64,000 nt of DNA from CBDIHP01 sp965279195. GTDB taxonomy: Bacteria > Planctomycetota > Planctomycetia > Isosphaerales > Isosphaeraceae. Each line of letters begins with the position of its first letter. Position 1 is the stretch's first letter. Under the pieces are notes generated by a model, which was given only the letters and a program-made list of their open reading frames with translations, was not told the origin of the DNA and searched no databases. The position numbers were made by a program, and so were the translations under genes. Where the stretch lies: the NCBI GenBank assembly GCA_965279195.1, contig CBDIHP010000041.1, forward strand, positions 227,595 through 291,594, written 5' to 3'. This document shows, in pieces, positions 9,423 through 18,256 of this stretch.

Positions 9423-9908
9423 TCAAGACGTGATCAGTTTTTCACCTGCCTTGGAGATCACATACCGATAGGTGCCCGAGGCCTTGTCTTTGGCGCCCTT
9501 CTTGATGAGCTTCTTCTCCAGGAGCGACTCCAGCGACTTTTGCTCGGCCTTCCTGCTGGTGAGATAGCCGGCGGAATCGGCGGAGATGGCCTTGAGGAAT
9601 TCCTTCTGCTTGTCGGTGACCTTGACCGCCGGCGCGACGGGCTTGGGGGCCTTGGCGGGCTTGGCCTCGGCCTTGGGTTCCGGGGCCGGGGCAGGCGTGG
9701 GGGCCGCCTCGGCTTTGGCTTTTGCCTTCAGCTTGGGGGCCTTCTTCGCCGGGGCCTCGGCCACGACGACGGGTGCCGGGGCGGGTTCCGGGGCCGGAGG
9801 CGGGGCGGCCTCGGCGGCCTTCGCCCTGGGCTTCGATTTCGGCTTCTTCAACGCCTCGCTCGCGACGGCCGGAGCGCTCTCCGCCGCCTTCGACTTCTTG
9901 ACCGCCAT
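9423..9908 (-). CDS. Histone-H1-like basic protein
   Basis: A 161-residue protein. Residues 1 to about 95 are a low-complexity Lys/Ala/Pro tail with repeated AKAEAAP and PAPEPKAEAKPAKAPKP units, like bacterial H1-type (HC1/HC2, AlgP-like) proteins. The last 65 residues look globular and winged-helix-like: DKQKEFLKAISADSAGYLTS, then KSLESLLEKKLIKKGAK and TYRYVISKAGEKLITS. The likely role is DNA binding or nucleoid organisation; this is inferred from composition. The ATG at 9908 has GAGAGGTG just upstream and is preferred over the ATG at 10031, whose extra 41 residues look unlike the family. Confidence 0.7.
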   Translation of the reverse strand: MAVKKSKAAESAPAVASEALKKPKSKPRAKAAEAAPPPAPEPAPAPVVVAEAPAKKAPKLKAKAKAEAAPTPAPAPEPKAEAKPAKAPKPVAPAVKVTDKQKEFLKAISADSAGYLTSRKAEQKSLESLLEKKLIKKGAKDKASGTYRYVISKAGEKLITS

Positions 9909-10170
9909 GATGCACCTCTCAGGATGAAGGAACGACGGGGCAGGCACGACCCGCGCGAGCCGGGGGATTCCGTCCTCGCGCGGGCGTCTCCGGATATCGT
10001 ACAACAAGGAATCCAAGAAATCTGAGATCATTCGCGCAAGGATCTGGACCCGCGTCGGAGCATCCGATACAGCCGGACCACTTTCGCGCGAGACGAGGCT
10101 TTTTGGCCTTGCGACGTGATTCCAGGGGGCGGTTGTGGGACAATCCCCGGGTCGAGGGGATGCGACCCAT

Positions 10171-10309
10171 GGAGTGCGGAAGCTCGCTTCCGCTGTCGTG
10201 AGGCGGGAGCTTGCTCCCGAGAGGACGCGATGAGACAGAGCGTTTCACTTCGATGCGGGGCGCGGAGCAAGCTTCGCGAGAACAGAGCGGAAGCAAGCTT
10301 CCGCACTCC
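10171..10309. repeat. Dispersed inverted repeat R3, copy A
   Basis: The ends GGAGTGCGGAAGC (10171) and GCTTCCGCACTCC (to 10309) are inverted. Internal GGAAGCTCGCTTCC and GGGAGCTTGCTCCC units are small palindromes. A second copy lies at 60811-60938. This copy overlaps the 5' end of the amidohydrolase fusion and would supply its start codon. Confidence 0.8.
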
Positions 10310-13300
10310 GGGCAGTCTGATCGCGCTCGTCTTGGTCGTCGTGCCTTTCTTCATGGCGGCCTCGGACAAGGCTCCATCGAACCAGGAAATCGTGCTCCGG
10401 AACGGCCGCATCATCGACGGGACGGGGGCGAAGGAGACGGCGGGGGACATCCTGATCCGGGGCGATCGGATCGCGGCGATCGGGAAGGTGGAGGTCGGGC
10501 GGGATACGAAGGTTGTCGACATCAAGGGCCTCGTCGTCGCGCCGGGTTTCATCGATCTGCATACGCATTCGGACGGGCCGATCGTGGTGCCGGCGACCCG
10601 GGCGAACCGGAACTATCAGTTCCAGGGGGTGACCACGGTCGTGACGGGGAACTGCGGGTCGGGGCCGATCGACGTCAAGGAATTCTTCGAGAAGATCGAC
10701 CGCGAGGGGGCGGGGACGAATGTGATCCACCTCGTGCCGCTCGGGAGCGTCCGGGGTTCGGTGCTGGGGAACGGCGACCCGAATGTCACGGCCGACGCGG
10801 TCAAGAAGATGGCCGGGATCGTGGACCGGGGGATGAAGGCCGGCGCCTGGGGCGTGTCGTCGGGGCTCATCTATCTGCCGGGTCGTTATGCGAAGACCGA
10901 AGAACTGATCGCGATGGCGAAGGTCGCCGCGAAGTACGGCGGGATCTACGCCAGCCACATCCGCGACGAGTCGGCCGGGCTGCTCGACTCGGTCAATGAG
11001 GCGATTCGCATCGGCAAGGAAGGCGGCCTGCCCGCGCATGTCTCGCACATCAAGGCGGCGGGCAAGCAGTTCTGGGGCGACATGAGCAAGGCCCTGGATG
11101 CGATCAAGGCCGCCCGCGCGAAGGGGCAGGACATCACGGCGGATCAGTATCCGTACATCGCGTCGAGCACCCAGCTCGCGGCGATGGTCGTGCCGCACTG
11201 GGCGAGGCAGGGGAACGCCGCCGAGTTCACTCGGATCGCCGCCGACCCGGTGCGCGGCAAGAAGCTCCGCGAGGAGATCGAGGTTGAGCTGGCCGACAAC
11301 GAGGGCGGCAAGATGATCCGGATCGCCCGCTACAGTTCGACGCCCTCGCGCGTCGGCAAGAATCTCATCGAGATCGCCCGGGCCGAGAACACGACCCCGC
11401 TCGAAGTCGTGCTCGACATCGAACGGCACGGCGGGGCCCAGTCGATCCGGTTCAACATGAACGAGGACGACGTCAAGCTTGCGATGGCCGCCGACTTCGT
11501 GGCGACGGCCTCCGACGGCTCGTCGCACCTCCCCGGCCGGGGCGACAAGCCGCACCCTCGGGCCTACGGGACCTTCCCGCGCAAGATTCGCTACGCCCTG
11601 GACGACAAGGTCATCACCCTCGAACAGGCCGTCCGCTCCAACTCCGGCCTGCCCGCCGAGATCCTCCGGCTGCCGGACCGGGGCAAGATCAAGGTCGGCT
11701 ATGTTGCCGATCTGGTGATCTTCGACCCGAAGACGTTCCGCGACGCCGCCACGTTCGACAACCCCACCCAGTACGCCAAGGGGCTTGTTCACCTGATCGT
11801 CAATGGCGTCCCCGCGATCGTGGATGGGAAGCCGAAGAACGTCCTGCCGGGCAAGGTCCTGCGCCTGAACGAGGACGGGGCCCCGACCAGGATCCTCAAG
11901 GCCGCCCGCATCTGGACCGGCGACCCGGAAAAACCCTGGGCCGAGGCGGTCGCCATCCGGGGTTCGGAGGTCGTGGCCGTCGGATCGGCGAAGGAAGTTG
12001 AGGCGCTCAAGGGGCCGAACACGAGGGTGATCGCCTTTGAAAAAGGCTTCGCGATGCCGGGTCTGATCGACGCCCACGGTCACGTCTCCGACCTGGGGGC
12101 GAACGCCGAGGAGGTCGACCTGCGAGGCGTGGCGAGCCTGGACGCGGTCCGGGCGAAGATCAAGGCGGCGATCGAGGCGAACCCGGGGGACTCCTGGATC
12201 CGAGGGGCCAACTGGGACCAGACCCTCTGGCCGGGCGGCAAGTTCCCGACGGCGTCCGACCTCGACTCGGTGTCATCGAATCGCCCGGTCTGGCTGAGGC
12301 GAGTGGACGGCCATGCGGGCTGGGCGAACTCGGAGGCGCTCCGGCGAGCCAAGGTCGATGAGAATTCCAAGGCACCGAGTGATGGACAGATCCTCAAGGA
12401 TGACAAGGGGAAGCCGACCGGGGTGTTCATCGATGGTGCGATGTGGCTGGTGGGCCAGGCGGTGCCGGCGTCGCCCCGGGCGGACCTGGAGCGTCGGATC
12501 CTGGCGGCGCAGAAGATCCTGCTCGAAAATGGATTGACGGGTGTGCATGACGCGGGGCTTTCCCGGCTGGAGATCGAGGCGTATCGGGCGCTCGATCGGG
12601 CGGGCAAGCTGAAGGTCCGGATCTACGGGATGGCCAGCCCGCCGGGGGGCAAGGAGGTCGAGTTCGTCAGCAACCCGCCGCCCAAGGGGAGGCCGGAGGA
12701 CCGCTTCAAGCTGAGGGCGATCAAGCTGTTCATCGACGGCGCGATGGGCTCCAGGGGCGCGCTCATGTTCGAGCCTTACTCGGACGACCCGCACAACAAG
12801 GGCCTGCTGCTGATCGAGCCCGACGTCCTCCAGAAGACCACGAAGGCGGCCCTCGAACACGGCTGGCAGGTCTGCATTCACGCGATCGGCGACAAGGGGA
12901 ACGCCCTGGTTCTCGACGCGTTCGAGGCGGCGCTCAAGGCGGTGCCCAAGGCGCGGGATCCCAGGCTGCGGATCGAACACGCGCAGGTGGTCCGGAAGGC
13001 CGATGTGGCGCGGTTCAAGGCCCTCGGCGTGATCGCGTCGATGCAGCCGTCACATTCGTCGGACGACATGCGATGGGCGGACGCCCGCCTCGGCCCCGGC
13101 CGGGTGGATGGGGCGTATGCCTGGAAGTGGTTCCTGGATGCGAATGTGCCGATGGCGTTCGGGAGCGACTTCCCGGTCGAGATCGTCAGCCCGTTCTGGG
13201 GCATCTACGCCGGCCTCACCCGGCAGGATGAGAAGGGCCTGCCCGCGAACGGTTGGCATCCCGACCAGAAGCTATCGCTCGACGAGACCTTGCGCGGGTT

Positions 13301-13463
13301 CACGGCCGGGGCCACCTACGCCTCGTTCGACGAGGATCGCATCGGCGTCCTCCGGCCCGGCATGAAGGCCGACATCACGGTCCTCGACCGCGACCCCGGC
13401 AAGGTCCCCGCGCTCGACATCCTCAAGACCAAGGTCCTCGCCACGATCATCGACGGCCAGTAG
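10230..13463 (+). CDS. Secreted double amidohydrolase: D-aminoacylase-type plus YtcJ-type
   Basis: Two metal-dependent hydrolases in one chain of about 1077 residues. The first half is of the N-acyl-D-amino-acid deacylase type: FIDLHTHSDG (HxH near residue 109), the ligand cysteine in TGNCGSGP, then YASHIRDES, HVSHIKAAG and ATASDGSSH. The second half (from about residue 550) is a YtcJ-like amidohydrolase: MPGLIDAHGHVSDLG, ANWDQTLWPGGKFPTASDL, KLFIDGAMGSRGAL, CIHAIGDKGN, RIEHAQVV and FGSDFPVEIVSPFWG. Both metal sites look complete. A hydrophobic segment SLIALVLVVVPFFMAAS suggests export. The ATG at 10230 (GAGAGGA upstream) lies inside repeat R3-A. The next ATG, at 10352, would remove the export signal, so the start is uncertain. 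Confidence 0.85.
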   Translation: MRQSVSLRCGARSKLRENRAEASFRTPGSLIALVLVVVPFFMAASDKAPSNQEIVLRNGRIIDGTGAKETAGDILIRGDRIAAIGKVEVGRDTKVVDIKGLVVAPGFIDLHTHSDGPIVVPATRANRNYQFQGVTTVVTGNCGSGPIDVKEFFEKIDREGAGTNVIHLVPLGSVRGSVLGNGDPNVTADAVKKMAGIVDRGMKAGAWGVSSGLIYLPGRYAKTEELIAMAKVAAKYGGIYASHIRDESAGLLDSVNEAIRIGKEGGLPAHVSHIKAAGKQFWGDMSKALDAIKAARAKGQDITADQYPYIASSTQLAAMVVPHWARQGNAAEFTRIAADPVRGKKLREEIEVELADNEGGKMIRIARYSSTPSRVGKNLIEIARAENTTPLEVVLDIERHGGAQSIRFNMNEDDVKLAMAADFVATASDGSSHLPGRGDKPHPRAYGTFPRKIRYALDDKVITLEQAVRSNSGLPAEILRLPDRGKIKVGYVADLVIFDPKTFRDAATFDNPTQYAKGLVHLIVNGVPAIVDGKPKNVLPGKVLRLNEDGAPTRILKAARIWTGDPEKPWAEAVAIRGSEVVAVGSAKEVEALKGPNTRVIAFEKGFAMPGLIDAHGHVSDLGANAEEVDLRGVASLDAVRAKIKAAIEANPGDSWIRGANWDQTLWPGGKFPTASDLDSVSSNRPVWLRRVDGHAGWANSEALRRAKVDENSKAPSDGQILKDDKGKPTGVFIDGAMWLVGQAVPASPRADLERRILAAQKILLENGLTGVHDAGLSRLEIEAYRALDRAGKLKVRIYGMASPPGGKEVEFVSNPPPKGRPEDRFKLRAIKLFIDGAMGSRGALMFEPYSDDPHNKGLLLIEPDVLQKTTKAALEHGWQVCIHAIGDKGNALVLDAFEAALKAVPKARDPRLRIEHAQVVRKADVARFKALGVIASMQPSHSSDDMRWADARLGPGRVDGAYAWKWFLDANVPMAFGSDFPVEIVSPFWGIYAGLTRQDEKGLPANGWHPDQKLSLDETLRGFTAGATYASFDEDRIGVLRPGMKADITVLDRDPGKVPALDILKTKVLATIIDGQ

Positions 13464-13509
13464 GGCGGTTACCGCCCACCAGACCCATTGATGATGGCGT
13501 GTACTTCTC

Positions 13510-14618
13510 TCATGTCACCAAAGGCGTCGAAACGATCACATTCGGATGGTTCGTTTCGACTTCGTGACGTCCTGCGACCGCCCGCCGGGCCCGCCGGGGC
13601 CGGGCGGGCGGCGTCACGATCACCTCGGCGGCCTCCTCCGGCACCGTCTCCGCTGCTTCTGCGGGAACAAAGCCAATCTCGGGCTCGACGACGGGGTTGG
13701 CGGCCCGGTGGGCGTCGAGCGCCTTGCGCAGGCGGGTCTGCTCGTTTTGGATCGATCGGACGGCCTTGCGGACGCGATCGAGCGCGGGGTCGTCGCCGTG
13801 GATGGCCAGGATGGAGAGCGACTCACGTTCGAGCGAGGTCTGGGCCAGCCGCAGGTCGCGGAGGGGTTCGATCTCGGCGATGCGGTCGACGAGGATCGCG
13901 CGGAGCTCGGCCTCCCAGGCCGGGCGGCGGCCGGCGTGCATGGTGGCGAGGTACTGCTGGCCCGCCTGGGGGTTGACGTCGGACTGGCGGTCGAACGTCG
14001 GGACGTCTTCATCCGGCGGCCAGGTCAGGGGGGTGCCGGGGTTGAGGCACCGGCTGAGGACAACCGCGCGACTCTCGGCGATCCGAAAAAGAGTCGGCGA
14101 GCCGCAGATCAGGTCGAGGCGACGGTCGTAGGCGACCCCGAGCGCTTTCGATCGAGGGCATCGAGGATCTCGCGGAGGGTGCTGAGCATCCAATCGCACC
14201 CTTCGGCGGACTCTTCGAGCTGGCTGCGGATATTGCGGACAGTGTCCGGGTCGGAGCTGAGCAGGGCGTGGAGGGCCGTCTGGCGGCGGATCTTGTCGTC
14301 GAGTTCCGCACGCTGAATGGCGACCGAGGTCACGCGCTGCTCGACCCGCTCGGCCCGAAGGAGCTTCCAGGAGAGCCTCGCCATCCGCGCGCAGAGGTCG
14401 GCCTCGAACTCGTCGCGAGGTGCGAGCGCTGCGACGATGCCCTCGACGAACGCGCGGGCCTCGTCGGCGTCCTCGCCGGGGATCACGAGAGTGTTTGAGT
14501 CGAGCCCGTGGCGGAGGGCGTTGAACCGGACTTGCTGCTTGCCGTCGAGCGACTTCGGCCCGGTGCTCGCCTGCGCATTGATGCGATTGGCTTCGATTTG
14601 TTTCAGGGTGGAAGACAT
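13510..14618 (-). pseudogene. Planctomycete ANR-repeat family protein, frameshifted
   Basis: The 5' part starts MSSTLKQIEANRINAQASTG and continues PKSLDGKQQVRFNALRHGLD. This opening (ANR...GPK...GK...NALRHGL) is common in planctomycete genomes and has no assigned function. The frame ends at about 14109, while the next frame carries on the same protein (GVAYDRRLDLICGSPTLFRI, then charged helices) to 13510. A one-base deletion near 14150-14160 would join them. The product would be roughly 370 residues. The break could be real decay or a consensus error. The ATG at 14618 is the first good start. Confidence 0.65.
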
Positions 14619-14824
14619 GATGTGGCGTCCCGATATGGTGGTGGCCCTCGGGGCACGCCGGGAGTCGGTGTGCCCCTCATGGGCTAACCTGGAACGCCGC
14701 GCGTGGGGAGGAGATCGGGAAATTTTGCGGATTTCGGGCGTAGGGTCGGGTTGGGCGGATCGGGAGGGTTGTTGTGCTCCTCCCTGATTGGGACCGAGCT
14801 TGCGTTGCACGAAGAGCGGCACCA

Positions 14825-15004
14825 GCGCTGATCGGGTGTACCGACCCTGCCCTGGCGAGGAGGAGCCGTACCAGCGAAACGGGTCTCCAGACTCATTCCG
14901 ATCTGAGCCCCATTGTTGGGCAGACGGAATGGGTCTGGAGACCCGGGATGGGTGATCTGGCGCGGCCGAGGTTCGGGCGGGGTCGGGAGACCCACGCCCA
15001 GCGC
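14825..15004. repeat. Nested inverted repeat R1, copy D (degenerate)
   Basis: The left outer arm is decayed (GCGCTGATCGGGTGTACCGA at 14825), while the right one is clear (GGGAGACCCACGCCCAGCGC to 15004). The inner arms are GCGAAACGGGTCTCCAGAC and GGGTCTGGAGACCCGG. Unlike the others it lies between two genes in tandem on the minus strand, in the 428-base space 14619-15046, which holds no gene. Confidence 0.75.
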
Positions 15005-15046
15005 TCAAGGTGGGGTCGGGACACCCCGGACCCGGCGCCGATTGGA

Positions 15047-16588
15047 TCAGGGCAGTTCGCGGACGGGGCGGATGGGGCCGCGGACGGTGCTGCGCTGGGA
15101 GGGGCCGGTAGAAGGCTCGATGTCCTCGGGGTTCGAGCGGCGGAGGGCCGGACGGTCCTCGGCGGTGGCCGCGAGGTCGATCGCCGGGGGATTGTCGGCC
15201 GGGTCGGTGCGGGGCGCGTTGGCCACGCGGGTAGGATCGGGGCGACCGGGCTGCCAGCCGGAGTTGTCCCGGCGGGTGGCGGATCCGGTGGGCGTCGCGG
15301 TCATCCGGGGCTTGGGAATCCCCAGCGATTCGGGGCTGGGGACGAGCAGCTCGGCGTCGGCCTCCGCCTCGGAGGGGGACTGGGCCCGGGCGATCGTCCG
15401 GTTCGAGTTGCGCGGGGCGGCGGGCTTCGGGGCCGGCGTGTTGCTCGCGAGCAGGCGGCCGTTGGGGTCGGGCTTGTAGAGGTAGGCCAAGTCGGCGCGG
15501 TCGAGCAGCCTGTAGATCGAGGCGGGCTCGGCGTAGAGGCCGCGATTGCCCTGCTTGTCAGCGAAGTCGCAGACGCCGGCGACGTAGCCGTCGAGCGTGT
15601 AGAGACCACCTCCCGACCGGCCCTCGATCGGGGCGTGGAAGCACTCGATGACGTGGAACTGGTCGCCGACCTGCTGGTTCCGCTGGGTGACGCCGAGGGT
15701 GACGCGGGGCTTGGAGATCTTGGTGTCCCAGGCGGTGGCGTCGCGGCCGTTGGAGCAGCCGACGGTGATCATCGGCGTGCCGGGCTGGGGCTTCCAGTTG
15801 GTCGGCACGACCTGCGAAAAGGCGAGCTTGCGGCCCGGACGGATCCGGATGAGGCCGACGTCGTTCACGAAGTCGTAGTCGATTGCCTCGCCCTCATGCA
15901 TCTCCTTGAAGTTCACCTTGCTGCCGACGAGCTTGCCGTCGAAGAGGTGGACCTCGATCTTGCGGTTGAACTGCTTCGGCTGGAGCTGCTGGCCGGGGAG
16001 CTTGAAGATATGGGCACAGGTGAGGATGATCGCCTCTTCAGGCGTGCTGGAGATGATCGTGCCCGACCCGAAGCCGACCTCGCGCTGGGAGACGTGGATC
16101 TTGATGCGGACCCCGGTCTCCCAGGGGCGAGGGTTCTTCGCGGGCGCGGCGTCCGCAACCCGCTCGTTCTCGGCGAGGGGCGCCTCGTCGTCCTCGTCGG
16201 CCGGGGCCTTGCGGCGGCCGGCGAGCTTGACGTCGCGGACGTCCTCGGTCTCCTCGCGGGAGTCGAGCTTGGCCTGGGCGTCGTTGTAGAACTTGGCGAG
16301 CTGGGTGGCGGGCTGATAGCCCTCGGTCCGGTCGACCTCACGCCCTTGGCCGTCGACCAGGACGAACGTCGGATAGGCCTTGACCTTATAGCGGCGGGCG
16401 AGCTCGGGGTTGCTCGGGCCATCAATCAGTTTGATCGGGTAGCCCTTGGCCTCGAGCGCCTGGATGGCGGGGCGCATCTGCTGGCAGGGGCCGCACCAGG
16501 AGGCCGAGAAGTCGAGGAGGACAGGTCCGCTCGACGCCTCTGCGGCGGGCGTTGCGAGCAGCAAGAGCAGTGTGGCGGCGAAGGTCAT
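15047..16588 (-). CDS. Secreted thioredoxin-domain/trypsin-like protease fusion
   Basis: A 513-residue protein with a signal peptide (MTFAATLLLLLATPAAEASS). The thioredoxin domain comes first, with active site WCGPC at about residue 31 and the cis-proline region VKAYPTFVLVDGQG. After a charged linker (KAPADEDDEAPLAENE) comes a trypsin-like domain with the triad visible as TCAHIF (His, near 189), YDFVNDVGLI (Asp, near 240) and IEGRSGGGLY (Ser, near 324). A Pro/Arg-rich, probably disordered tail of about 120 residues ends it. The ATG at 16588 has GGAAAGGAG upstream. An envelope role in redox-linked proteolysis or protein quality control is inferred. Confidence 0.85.
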   Translation of the reverse strand: MTFAATLLLLLATPAAEASSGPVLLDFSASWCGPCQQMRPAIQALEAKGYPIKLIDGPSNPELARRYKVKAYPTFVLVDGQGREVDRTEGYQPATQLAKFYNDAQAKLDSREETEDVRDVKLAGRRKAPADEDDEAPLAENERVADAAPAKNPRPWETGVRIKIHVSQREVGFGSGTIISSTPEEAIILTCAHIFKLPGQQLQPKQFNRKIEVHLFDGKLVGSKVNFKEMHEGEAIDYDFVNDVGLIRIRPGRKLAFSQVVPTNWKPQPGTPMITVGCSNGRDATAWDTKISKPRVTLGVTQRNQQVGDQFHVIECFHAPIEGRSGGGLYTLDGYVAGVCDFADKQGNRGLYAEPASIYRLLDRADLAYLYKPDPNGRLLASNTPAPKPAAPRNSNRTIARAQSPSEAEADAELLVPSPESLGIPKPRMTATPTGSATRRDNSGWQPGRPDPTRVANAPRTDPADNPPAIDLAATAEDRPALRRSNPEDIEPSTGPSQRSTVRGPIRPVRELP

Positions 16589-17400
16589 GCGGCACGGACT
16601 CCTTTCCCGCGGTTCGGTGTGTACCAGCCGTCTTGCGGGACGGCACGGCAACGCCGGTCGCGACATCGGTTCGCGTGGGAGTCCGGATCTGGCCCCGGAA
16701 ACGCACGAGACGACGTCGTGGTTCGGGGATCTCGGGGCGCAAGGCGTCCGGGATCGTCCAACCCCGACCGGATGGTCTGGGAGTAGACGAGCGCGGGCGT
16801 GTCCGCGAAGGCGGACGCACGCTCCAAGCGAAGTTCGGATGGGAGTCTTGGTGGCGATTCTCGCCGGGGGTTCGTGGAAGGTGAACCCTCGACCCTTCCT
16901 TGGGCGGGCCTCGCGACGAGGTCCCCACGGACCGCCATCATGGCAGACCGCGCCCCCGCTGGCGGAAGGTTCCGGGCCCTGTGGTCGCGGCCCGAGGATG
17001 GGCCCACGGCCTCGCGCCCGGGTTCCCCCGGCGGAGTGTCGGTGATCGGGACCTCCCTGTCCGCACGCCAGAACAGAGGGCGTCCTGCCCTCCTCGACGC
17101 AACGACCGAGGGGATCGCGTTCACCGCGTGGGGCCCCTTTTACTTTGAGAATGCGGAAAAGACCAGATCTCTTTTTCGGCCGTTCGCCCGCCGTTCTTGA
17201 GGGCTCCTTCAAGAATTCCGGCGCGGCGGATTCTGGACGATCCGGGGGCCCGAACCCGCGACGATCCCGACCCGGCGCGGGACATTCCGGTTGAGGGGAG
17301 GGGACCGGCCTGTTACGCTGCGCAATCGATCCAGAACGACTCGCTTGAAAGACCCAGCATCCGAAGATCCACGCATTTCGCCGTCCAACGGGTGCCGATC
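16589..17400. other. Gene-poor stretch of 812 bases
   Basis: No reading frame here has family resemblance or a convincing ribosome site. It separates the protease gene from the response regulator and may contain the left boundary of the accessory DNA, but no att-like repeat was seen in it. Confidence 0.5.
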
Positions 17401-17760
17401 ATGCGAATCCTGCTCGTCGAAGACTCCGGTCCCCTGCGCGTCCTGTTCGCACGGCTGCTCACCCTGAGCGGCCACGACGTGTGCGAGGCGGCGGACGGCG
17501 AGGAGGCCCTGGAGCGCCTCACCGGCCCCGCTCCCGACCTGGTGCTCACCGACCTGATGATGCCGGTCCTCGACGGCGTCGGGCTGATCCGCCGCCTGAA
17601 GGCGGACCCGTCGCTGGCGGGCCTCCCCGTGATCGCGATGACCGCCGTCGCCAGCGGCGGCGACCGCGCGCTCGAAGCCGGCGCCGACCGCGTCCTCGCG
17701 AAGCCGCTTGATATCGACGTCCTGCTCTCCTGCCTCGGCGACCCCGCCCAGTTGCGATGA
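17401..17760 (+). CDS. Single-domain response regulator (CheY-like)
   Basis: A 119-residue receiver domain with no output domain. LLVEDSG gives the acidic pocket, DLVLTDLMMPVLDG the phosphoacceptor aspartate, VIAMTA the switch threonine and LAKPL the conserved lysine. It is closely related along its whole length to the regulator at 32477, so the two are paralogues, each in accessory DNA. Remnants of a hybrid sensor kinase lie immediately downstream on the other strand and may be its lost partner. Confidence 0.9.
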   Translation: MRILLVEDSGPLRVLFARLLTLSGHDVCEAADGEEALERLTGPAPDLVLTDLMMPVLDGVGLIRRLKADPSLAGLPVIAMTAVASGGDRALEAGADRVLAKPLDIDVLLSCLGDPAQLR

Positions 17761-17817
17761 CCCGAGCGGCCCGGACGTCACATCGTCGATCCCCGATCGG
17801 CCGATGATCGGCCTCCC

Positions 17818-18256
17818 TCAGCGGCCCGCCCGGGATCGGATCAGCTCTGCGACCCCTGCCAGGTCGATCGGCTTGGGGAAATGCTCGTCCATGCCGGACA
17901 CCAGCGAGCGGGGCCGGTCCTCCTCCTGGGCATATCCGGAGACGGCGACGATCAGGCCGTCGTAGGGGCCTGTCCGGCCCGGAGGGTCCTCGCCTCCTCC
18001 TAGCCATCGAGGGTCGGCAACCCGATGTCCAGGAGGATCACGTCCGGGCGATCCCGCCGGGCCGCCTCGATCCCTTCGGGCCCTCGGCGCGCCTCCTCGC
18101 GCTGATGTCGCGGACGACGGCCAGGACGCGGGACGATCCCCCTTCGGGGTCGCGGATCGGTGTGAGGGTGGCGGCGAGCCAGCGATCGGCCTCCGCCGCC
18201 GCCTCCGACCTGGACCTGGACCGGCCCTGGAACCTCGTCGGCCCGCCGCACCGCGC
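17818..18256 (-). pseudogene. Hybrid sensor kinase remnant (PAS and receiver pieces)
   Basis: Read on the minus strand, one frame has a PAS/PAC end (RWLAATLTPIRDPEGGSSR then VLAVVRDISARRRAE). A second has the receiver core RPDVILLDIGLPTLDG. A third has the receiver end (YDGLIVAVSGYAQEEDRPRS, GMDEHFPKPIDLAGVAELIR) stopping at 17818. No histidine-kinase domain remains, so the gene has lost its middle and shifted frame at least twice. Confidence 0.75.
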
